Assembly (NCBI GenBank): GCA_031761405.1
Contig: JASEVX010000001.1
Coordinates: 47,043,102-47,107,101, forward strand
Reading direction: 5' to 3'
From: Serripes groenlandicus
Lineage: Eukaryota > Mollusca > Bivalvia > Cardiida > Cardiidae
DNA: 64,000 nt
This document shows, piece by piece, positions 56,179 through 64,000 of this stretch (its first letter is position 1; every line of letters starts with the position of its first letter). Below the pieces are notes generated by a model. The model did not search any database. It was not told the origin of the DNA and saw only the letters and a list, made by a program, of their open reading frames with translations. The position numbers and the translations under genes are program-made.

Positions 56179-56282
56179 TCCATTAAATCATTATGTAAGA
56201 GGACAGGTCATCACATTCATCTGGCTCGTTCAGACAATCCTCGTGAATTATATTTGTAATTAGATAATAACAGCGACATTTA

Positions 56283-56512
56283 GCCCATTACCTCACATGA
56301 TATTTCGAATGCTGTAAACTTTACAACCATCACATGAAGAAGTTGAAAATACTGGAAAACTGAAAGGAACATTTTGACAAAGAGTTGAAAAATATTGCTA
56401 TTTAAGGTGAAATTGCTGGTTTTGACCAATTTCGCCTTTTCTTGCAATATTTTCAAAAGACGTCTGCAACAGCATGCGTCAAATGTCATCTGTGTGAAGT
56501 AATGGGTTAACA
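56283..56512. mobile_element. MITE family B, diverged copy
   Basis: It contains 'ttgaccaatttcgccttttc', 'gacgtctgcaacagcatgcg' and a right end 'taatgggttaa'. Confidence 0.6.
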
Positions 56513-56655
56513 TAATAGAGCAATAAATCAGATACGGGTCTTGATATATTATTCTCATTATACGAACATAAAATACCCCGTTTTCCATCAAGCATCATTT
56601 ATATCTGGACAGAAATATGGGGGTTTTCAGATACCTTTGGCATTTCTGTCTTAGT

Positions 56656-56882
56656 TTAACCCTTTCCCTCATACGACAATTCTGCAGCAGACGACTTTAA
56701 ACATATTTTGTCGAAAATAGAAAATCTCTATAATTTAATGGATAACCTATGACTAAAACTGGTAAACATTGGGGCAAAAGGAGAAATTGCTCGTGTTAAG
56801 CAATTTCTTCTTTTGTCACTATGTTTTCAAAACGCCGTCTGCTGCAGAGCCGTCAGAAAGCGTCTATTGCAGGAAAAGGGGT
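56656..56882. mobile_element. MITE family B, full copy, reverse orientation
   Basis: It starts 'ttaaccctttccctcatacg' with 'ctgcagcagacgacttt' and ends 'gccgtctgctgcagagccgt' and 'gcaggaaaaggggtc'. Confidence 0.88.
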
Positions 56883-57219
56883 CTGTTTTATGATACAACA
56901 CGTGGGATGTAGTCAACCTATAATCCATAGATTCATGCTGAGCCACGCTCATCTGAAACCAGCCTGGAGGCATTTTTGACCAGCGCACCTAGGTTCTGCA
57001 CATTTTGTCACAAAAGGTCTACTGCAACTTCTGAGTATCGTTTATAGTGTGATATGCCCACGCATATGCTTCTCTAAACAAGTAGTTTTGGCTCACGTTG
57101 GGATTTCTGGCTCAAATACATGTAGTGCAATGATTTAGTAAACATTACAATATCGAAGGTTTTAAATTTAATAACAAATATGATAAAGCTATTCAAATAT
57201 ACATCTTGCTTTCATCTTG
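56883..57219. other. Unrecognised sequence
   Basis: Nothing was recognised. Confidence 0.35.
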
Positions 57220-58485
57220 TGTCATCGACGACTGGACGGCGACCAGAAACACTATTGACAAGACTTATCTTGAGTTGTGTACGACGTTACGACGTTACGA
57301 CGACCAGCAAATATATTGACGATACTGATCTAGATGTTTGTACGACTGAACGTTGACCAGAAATATATTGACCAGTATGATCTTGTTGTTTGTATGACTT
57401 GACGATGACCAGATTTATATTGATTTGTGTACCACTAGACGTTGACCAGAGATTATATTGACCAGTATGATCTTGTTGTTTGTATGACTAGACAATGACC
57501 AGAGATTATATTGACCAGATTTATATTAATGTGTGTACCACTAGACGTTGACCAAAGATTATATAAAACATATTTATCTTGATGTGTGTACCACTAGACG
57601 TTGACCAGAGATTATATTAAACATATTTATCTTGATTTGTGTACCACTAGACGTTGACCAGAGATTATATTAAACATATTTATCTTGATTTGTGTACCAC
57701 TAGACGTTGACCAGAGATTATATTAAACATATTTATCTTGATTTGTGTACCACTAGACGTTGACCAGAGATTATATTAAACATATTTATCTTGATTTGTG
57801 TACGACTAGACGACTCCAAAGAAGATATTCACCAGAATGAACGTGATTTGTGTACAATAAAAGGACGACTAGTGAAGATATTCACCAGAATTAACGTGAT
57901 GTGTGTACAATAAAAGGACGACTAGTGAAGATATTCACCAGAATGAACGTGATTTGTGTACAATAAAAGGACGACTAGTGAAGATATTGACAAGAATGAT
58001 CCTAAGATATGTACGACAAGACGGCAACCATATACGATATTGACTTATCTCCATGTTTGTACGACAAGACGGCCACTAGAGCAGATATTAACCAGACTTA
58101 CTTCAATGTCTGTACGACACGACGGCGACCACATCAGATATTGACCAGTCTTATCTCGATGTTTGTTCGACAAGACAGCGACCATATACGATATTGACCA
58201 GTCTTATCTCGTTGTTTGCACGTCAAGACGGCGATCATATAATATATCGACCAGACTTATCTCAATGAGTGTACGACAAGACGGCGACCAGACAAGATAT
58301 TGACAAGTCTTATCTCGATGTATGCATGGCAAGACGGCGACCATATACGATATTGACCAGTCTTATCTCGATGTTTGCACGGCAAGACGGCGACTATATC
58401 AGACATTGGTCATATTAGACATTGACCAGTCTTATCTCGAGGTTTGCACGGCAAGACGGAGACCATATACGACATTGAGCGAGAA
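57220..58485. repeat. 53-bp satellite with successive unit variants, about 23 units
   Basis: Three variants follow one another: 'gttgaccagagattatatta' (clear from about 57430 to 57790), 'gactagtgaagatattcacc' (about 57790-57990), and 'gacggcgaccatatacgata' (about 58020-58480). All have period 53 and share 'gatatt', 'accag' and 'tgtacgac' at matching positions, so they are one family. Confidence 0.9.
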
Positions 58486-58589
58486 TATGATCCTTTTTTC
58501 CAATGATACTTTATTATGTTTTAACTAAATTATTTCACACATTCAGCAGGTCTCAATATACAACTTTGAAAAAATGTGTAACTATCTAT

Positions 58590-59530
58590 AAATAAAGTGT
58601 TTTTGGATATGAAGAAGTCACTTGATTTGGGAGACCATGAAATTCTACTTGACAAACTGAATATTTACAACTTCCATCAAGATTCAATTACATGTACATG
58701 GCTTAAATCATATTTAAGCGAAAGAATTCATCAATTTGAATACAATAACATCAAATCTTCATCTAGAATAATAAATTAGGGAGTACGTCAAAGATCTGTC
58801 CTTGGTCCTATATTGTGTCTTCTATACATTAACTATTTACCACTCTACACAAAACTCTCTTATACAGATATGTATGCTGATGATGCTACATTCCATGAAG
58901 CCAGTAATGACCCAAAAGTTATACAGCGGCAACTTCAAGAATATATAGGAAACATTAACCGCTGGTGTGAGAACAATGGAATGTACATCAACCCATAGAA
59001 AACCAAAGTTATACTTCGGAGAAACTTAAAAATAGAAATTCACTACATCTTACTATCAATGATGATTTTTTAAGTTCTGTGGATTGTTATAAATTATTAG
59101 GAATTCATGTTGACCATAAATTGACTTGGGGTTCCCACTTTGATACCCAATGTAATTTAATTGCATCTCGCATTGCACTTTTGCAGAGACTTAAGATTTA
59201 TCTACCTGTACATGCCAGAAAAGTTGTCTTTTCTTCTTATATTCTTCCACTGTTGGACTATTGCAGTACAGTTTAGGGATCCTCCTCACACATTAACATT
59301 GAGAAATGAATTAAACTTCAAAAACGAGCCGCACGACTTATACTAAATAAAGATATTATGACACCCTCTGCAGAAATGTTCAAAGAATTAAACTGGCTAT
59401 CATTTGATAAAAGAGTCAAGTACCAGAAAAGTATCATGATTTACAAGGCCCTTAACAATCCAACTCCAACTTACATAACAAACAGATTAAACGAAGCCAA
59501 TAACATAAATGCCAACTATTCCTTAAGGTC
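58590..59530 (+). pseudogene. Decayed L2/CR1-like LINE reverse transcriptase, 5'-truncated
   Basis: The frame from 58597 shows 'VFLDMKKSLD' and 'DHEILLDKL' (reverse transcriptase box with the first catalytic Asp), then 'SVLGPILCLLYINYLP' and 'MYADDATF' (the YADD catalytic pair). In-frame stops lie at 58777 and 58996. A frameshift follows, and from 59079 'YKLLGIHVDHKLTWGSH', 'SYILPLLDYCSTV', a stop where Trp is expected, 'QKRAARLILNKD' and 'YSLRSG' complete the thumb and C-terminal part. Everything upstream of the first catalytic Asp is missing. The order of motifs is that of the L2/CR1 group. The copy is dead. Confidence 0.85.
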
Positions 59531-59798
59531 CGGTATAATAGTTACCCATATTCACGCAATAAAGGTTATATTGAATAGTTTGTCTATTTCATATTAATGT
59601 TATGCTTTTTAATCACTTCGAACATTATCAGTAGCCGTTTTGTTCCGACTGGAATATAATAATGGGCAAAATGATACCATACATCGTGTAACGATTCATC
59701 TAACAGTTGTTTACATGTAAAGAAAGTTTCTTAAAGTTTATAATGCTATTTCCGCATGTATATTTTATTTTTTTAACTCAGATATATCTATATTAAAC
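59531..59798 (+). repeat. Repeat inserted in the LINE, copy 1
   Basis: From 'ccggtataatagttacccat' to 'atatctatattaaac', this interrupts the LINE C-terminal region. It recurs with about 100 extra bases at 60609-60970. Confidence 0.75.
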
Positions 59799-60072
59799 GT
59801 TAAACACAAATATACGGAACAGGTCTTTCACAGATCCAGGGTTAGACTTATGGAACATATTCAAAAACAACGGAATCTCTACACACATTTAAGTTAAATT
59901 GCTTTAAACATTTCATAGATAATTCACTGTAACATTTTATGATCCTGTTCTCTTTTGTGTAAATGTACATACAACTTGTTTTACTTAAAACATTAGGGCC
60001 TCATGGAAAATTAGTTTTTGTAATTAAATGATTTATTTTTACCTTCATAAAATAAAGTTATTATTATTATAT
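59799..60072 (+). mobile_element. 3' end of the same LINE with ATT tail
   Basis: After the insertion, LINE sequence resumes: one frame reads 'GLDLWNIFKNNGISTH', the usual end of the ORF. The 3' UTR runs to 'cttcataaaataaagttatt' and an (ATT)n tail at about 60056-60072. Confidence 0.75.
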
Positions 60073-60087
60073 TAATTGAATATAACC

Positions 60088-60213
60088 ATTGTGGAAAAAA
60101 ACACAAAAGGACAAAATGCTCAAGATGAGCAATTTCTCCTTTTCCCAGAGTGTTTACAGAAGTCATCTGCTGCAGATGCGTCAAAATGAGTCTTGCAAGT
60201 GGGGCAGGGTCAA
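60088..60213. mobile_element. MITE family B, truncated copy
   Basis: It carries the core 'gctcaagatgagcaatttct' and 'gtcatctgctgcagatgcgt', ending 'gtggggcagggtcaa'. The left end is missing. Confidence 0.75.
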
Positions 60214-60608
60214 TGACCACCGTACCTCGTAAACATTATCGAAGGTTCTACCACAGAAATTTGCATTCAACTATGGGACACACTTTGATGTATCGTAACG
60301 ATAAAAGGACGTAAATATCAGACGGAATAAATAGATATCTATTATTTGATTTGTTTGCGAGGTGCTTGTCTCGTGGGAACTGTACATCATGTTTGCAGAC
60401 TGATAGATAAAACAAAATGATCAACTTATCTTGATAGATTTTTTGCATGATACGATTAAATGTTATTGCCTTGTTTTAGTTCCATTGATTTTCTCAGTAT
60501 GTTGATTTAAGGCAGTCCCTAAGATGGTACTATAAGTTATTGCATCTTTCTTTTGAAAATATTGTGTTTGACAATGTCTGTTAGCAGAACTCCGGCGAAG
60601 GGGCGGGG
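60214..60608. other. Unrecognised sequence
   Basis: Nothing was recognised. Confidence 0.35.
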
Positions 60609-60970
60609 CCCGGTATAATAGTTACCCGTATTCAAGCAATAAAGGTTATATAATATTGTATATTTTGATAACGTACATTTCATAATAATTTTATGCTTTT
60701 TAATAACTTCGAACATTAAAAAATGAGTAGCTGTTTTGAATTATTTTGTTAAATCCACGTTTACGATTTACCGCGCAACTATTGTCATCTCCGACGCCAT
60801 TTTGTTCCGACTGTAATACAATAATGGGCAAAATGATACCATACATCGTGTAATGATTCATCTAACAGTGGTTTTCATTCAGAAAAAGTGTCTTTAATTT
60901 TATAATGCTATTTCCGCATGTATATTTCATTTTTTTAACTCCAATTAAGTCAGACATATCTATATTAAAC
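60609..60970 (+). repeat. Repeat, copy 2 (fuller)
   Basis: Same as 59531-59798, with 'cccggtataatagttacccg' at the start and 'acatatctatattaaac' at the end. It has an extra segment around 60740-60800 ('aaatccacgtttacgattta'). Confidence 0.75.
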
Positions 60971-62479
60971 CAAAATTACAAGCCGCAAAATAAAAGGCGA
61001 TGTCATCGATAAGCACATCACATATTGCGTCAGGAAATACGTATATAAAAGAATCTGGTACAATAACAATGCATGGAGTATCAACATATACTGTTGGCAT
61101 ATCATTTGTTTATAATGAAAATAAATTGAACAAAATCAAAGTATACAATTCAGTTCAGAACTAGACTACATTGACAGTATCTCTGTTCACGATGCCTTCT
61201 GTTTCGCTGCTCACGTTTCAAGCCGTTTCAAAGCGTTCAATAATTACCAATCACGATGAATGTACGCTTCCGCTCAGCACTTATTCAACAGGTTCATGTG
61301 TTCGAAATCCTTTCCCAGATCTGATTGGCTTAATCAAGAGTCGTGAAATATGAAGTCTTGTGTTTGATTTAACTATAAAGATCATCAAAATAAACATTCA
61401 TTCAAGTTTTTAAAATGGTATGCAGGGGGAAAAGGATGCGAATGCGTTAGGGATAGGCACGAGGAAAGCAGTGAATGCGTGCATTGAAATACATATTATA
61501 CATTTGTCGGGAACATGTTATAGTCTTATTGACGGTCAGACAGTCTATATAATTAGAAAAACAACAAACAAAATCACTCAAATCACCCTCACGATTAAGA
61601 CAGATTGCCAATTTCACGATGTTCTTAGCTGGACATTTTGTTTATTGCCGTCGTGAGACAAACAACTAAAATGCAGATGACCGAAATGGCAAACAAAGTC
61701 GAAATTGTTACTTTTTATGTGATTCTAGTCTAGCCACGGTCGCGTATGTGATTTGTTTTTTATGAACAATGGAAACTAGTGTCGTTTACGATCTTCCCAA
61801 GGAAGGGGTTTCCTATTTAAAAATATCGAGGATTCCGTCATATGGCCACTTTACAATGATCACGTGATCAGTAAAATAACCCTGAATGCAAAATGGCGAA
61901 AGTCCCCAGCATGAGGTCATACTAACTTGTCAATAAGCATTTAGCAAACAAGCAGTCAACGCCGGCTACGATTATGAATGTTATGTTTCTCATAGGTTTC
62001 TAGGTCTGCCTAGTCACCTAGGTTCACTTGCTATATATGCCCTATGGCGTTTCTGTCACTCAACAGCGCCTCGCTTTCGAGCGCTTGTATTCTTTTTAGG
62101 AGGCTGTCATATGCAATCATTACATCGTGCCTTCCAAAATCAACTCCTAAATTAAAGAGAACTTTCCGAACTACTAGGATTACTGCCACGTGAGATATTT
62201 TTCAAATTTCGCATATGTATTTATGTTCGCGTATTTTATGTAAAGATTTGAGATGAAGAAAGAGTATGCCTGTCTTTTTGTCTGAAAGGATGTTAGCTGT
62301 CTCAAGTGTTAATAACTAGACACGTTTGACTCGTAATTCGTTTCCATTTGTACATACAAAAATGTAGCTGTTAAGTGTTTTGGGTAAAAAGTTCCGTTCA
62401 AACGGAGTTTCTGATAACAAATACAGAAGTAATGTGTATTTTGTTAATTCTACTAAAGATGATATATGAATGTCTGATG
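60971..62479. other. Unrecognised sequence, about 1.5 kb
   Basis: A 78-codon frame (61420-61656) has no recognisable domain. A perfect 14-bp palindrome 'tgatcacgtgatca' lies at 61857-61870. Confidence 0.45.
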
Positions 62480-62672
62480 GGGAATCCGCTTTGGTCGAGT
62501 GGTTAGCGTCGGGGATTTCGAAACCGGGTGTCCCGGGTTCGATCCCCAATCGCGGCACTACGGTCATGGTGGAGTGCCTTTGGGCAAGGCACATTTTCTA
62601 GCCTAATACTGAGTGAACTGTCGCCGTAATATAACTGAAATAATGTTGAAAGCGGCGTAAAACCCCAATGAA
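62480..62672 (+). mobile_element. SINE, full-length copy with tRNA-like head
   Basis: The head (62484-62560) has A-box-like 'tggtcgagtggttagcgtc' and B-box-like 'gggttcgatcccc'. The body includes 'tcatggtggagtgcctttgg', 'tcgccgtaatataactgaaa' and 'gttgaaagcggcgtaaaacc', then 'aataaata'. Confidence 0.9.
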
Positions 62673-62789
62673 TAAATACATAAATGTATGCTGGTCGAAT
62701 CAACTTTACACACACACATTTTTATATACATACGAGATGTGTTCAATCTGCTATTGAACAATACTTTAATTACATATCTGAATGACCTG

Positions 62790-63027
62790 TTAACCCTTTC
62801 CCTCATATCTTTTATAGACGCTTTTCGACGCATCTGCAGCAGAAGGCTTTTTGAAAACATAGTGACAAAAGAAGAAATTGCACAAAACGTGCAATTTCTC
62901 CTTTTGCCACAATGTTTTCCACTTTTTGTCATAGGTTATCCATTCAATTATGGAGAGTTTCTATATTTTGACAAAATACGTTCAAAGTCGTCTGCTGCAG
63001 AATTGTCGTATGAGGGAAAGGGTTAAT
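62790..63027. mobile_element. MITE family B, full copy
   Basis: It starts 'ttaaccctttccctcatatc' and ends 'tatgagggaaagggttaa'. TTAA lies at both ends. The core matches 46124-46351 almost base for base. Confidence 0.92.
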
Positions 63028-63459
63028 AATAGAAATGTACCTATTGCATGATTTTCTCTAGTACACGGTTTGGTCATTGCCAAACGTCCATGAAATAACT
63101 TATATTTTTGTTTTTGAAAGCTAAACATTTGTATCATGATATTCAGAAAGCTTGGCTGAAATATTTGTGAAAGCTCCAAAGGATACATTTAACACAACAT
63201 CGGGTTTCAAGTCTCCCTAAACGTAGACACAATTTTGTAAACGACCTATAGTGGCAACGTCCTCAGTTGTAAAGTGACAAATGTAAGCCAAATTGGGACC
63301 AAATTGGGACTGTTCCTGGATACAGATAATGTTTTAGAGGATGTTAAGCGAGTCAATGTGCGGGAAATATCAGTCAGCTCAACTATGCAAATATGCAAAT
63401 TTGAAATGCAGAACATGTACCTGAAGGCTATATTATAAAATATACACTGCCGCTTCGAT
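63028..63459. other. Unrecognised sequence
   Basis: Nothing was recognised. Confidence 0.4.
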
Positions 63460-63620
63460 GTTGTAGTGGTAGAGGTAGAGCGTCCGCCTCCTGTGCGGGA
63501 CCGACACCCAGCCTGGTCGTAACAAATACTAATGGTACTAATGGGTTTCCTTCCTTGTTGGACCTTAGGAATGAATGACTCGCAGGTGTCAGGATGTCAG
63601 AATAATTTAAACTGTGGTTT
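63460..63620 (+). mobile_element. SINE, probable truncated copy
   Basis: The head 'gttgtagtggtagaggtaga' and 'gcgtccgcctcctgtgcgg' resembles an A box region. 'cagcctggtcgtaacaaata' and 'atgggtttcc' match the 25445 and 35959 subfamily. The 3' body is missing. Confidence 0.55.
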
Positions 63621-63787
63621 CTGATAATTTATGTTATGAAGTCTCCAGAATTTAACTGTTACGGATACACGGATGAATTAACAAGGACATCGTGTTCAAC
63701 GACACATATCGTCATCCAAATACGGGTACCGTTCCGAATATCACGCTTGTGTTACAAATGTTCCATCTCTGTAATATCGAGAATTTG

Positions 63788-63882
63788 CTTTTGGCCTGGG
63801 TTTTTAGCCCCTGGTCATATAGTAGTAATACCATTTTTGGCCTTCGGCTTTAGCCCCTGGTCATAATAGTTATACTATTTTT
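63788..63882. repeat. 46-bp tandem duplication
   Basis: 'tagcccctggtcata' occurs at 63805 and 63851, each preceded by 'tttttggcct' or 'ttttggcctt'. Confidence 0.75.
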
Positions 63883-64000
63883 TTCGGAGTTGGCAGCCTG
63901 CCAATTGCTGTTAGCACCAAACAACACATGAGAAACTGCGCGAGGAAAATAGTTCATCATGGATTCAACAGAACTAAAAGGTTAGGATCTCCCCCATAAA

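Noticed and set aside
57956..58528. Arg/Thr-rich repeat protein
   Set aside because: The period of 53 is not a multiple of three, so the frame shifts with each unit. It is satellite DNA.
61857..61870. E-box palindrome 'tgatcacgtgatca'
   Set aside because: A 14-bp palindrome with CACGTG is notable, but without a nearby gene it cannot be called a regulatory site.
62484..62560. tRNA gene
   Set aside because: A-box and B-box are present but the acceptor stem does not close and a SINE body follows directly. The same applies to 54280-54430 and 55680-55757.

Overview
This is an AT-rich, intron-age eukaryotic sequence that is almost free of genes. It looks like a mollusc, most probably a bivalve. 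The reasons are the mix of tRNA-headed SINEs that share one 3' body, L2/CR1-like and other non-LTR LINE remnants, abundant palindromic MITEs, arrays of about 166 bp that carry a 'gccccgccc' core, and repeats that carry 'tgacctttgacct'. The species cannot be fixed from sequence alone. One scaffold gap of 200 N lies at 39782-39981.

Only one intact protein-coding gene is supported: a single-exon class A (rhodopsin-like) G-protein-coupled receptor on the minus strand at 30582-31640, 352 residues. Its ligand cannot be inferred. It is flanked upstream by a 1.3 kb satellite of 35-bp units at 32400-33690.

Layout. 1-8530: a 78-bp tandem repeat at the window edge, an interspersed repeat, a 165-bp array (3480-4621), a fossil of a Gypsy-type integrase, and a 166-bp array with a three-unit higher-order structure (about 6950-8290). 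8530-13400: SINE fragments, the first copy of MITE family A, a palindromic hairpin and two direct duplications. 13400-15880: a decayed non-LTR retrotransposon with endonuclease and reverse transcriptase. 15890-18015: a 152-158 bp array rich in nuclear-receptor half-sites between two oppositely oriented hairpin ends. 18015-30580: mostly unrecognised sequence with SINEs, MITEs and a LINE 3' fragment. 30582-33690: the receptor and its neighbouring satellite. 33700-49200: a dense field of MITEs, SINEs and two abutting satellites (53 bp and 27 bp). 49500-51415: a Foldback-like element with long inverted arms. 51570-57200: a pogo/Tigger-like MITE, SINEs (one with two tRNA-like heads), a 74-bp array and more MITEs. 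57220-60055: a second 53-bp satellite followed by a decayed L2/CR1-like LINE that is interrupted by another repeat. The remainder holds SINEs, a MITE and unrecognised sequence.

Nothing here forms an operon or a multi-gene system. The main biological content is the mobile-element landscape. Two non-autonomous DNA-transposon families dominate: family A (GC-rich, about 250 bp, 13 copies) and family B (TTAA-flanked, CCCTTTCC termini, about 20 copies or fragments, probably piggyBac-mobilised). No transposase that could move either family is present in the window.
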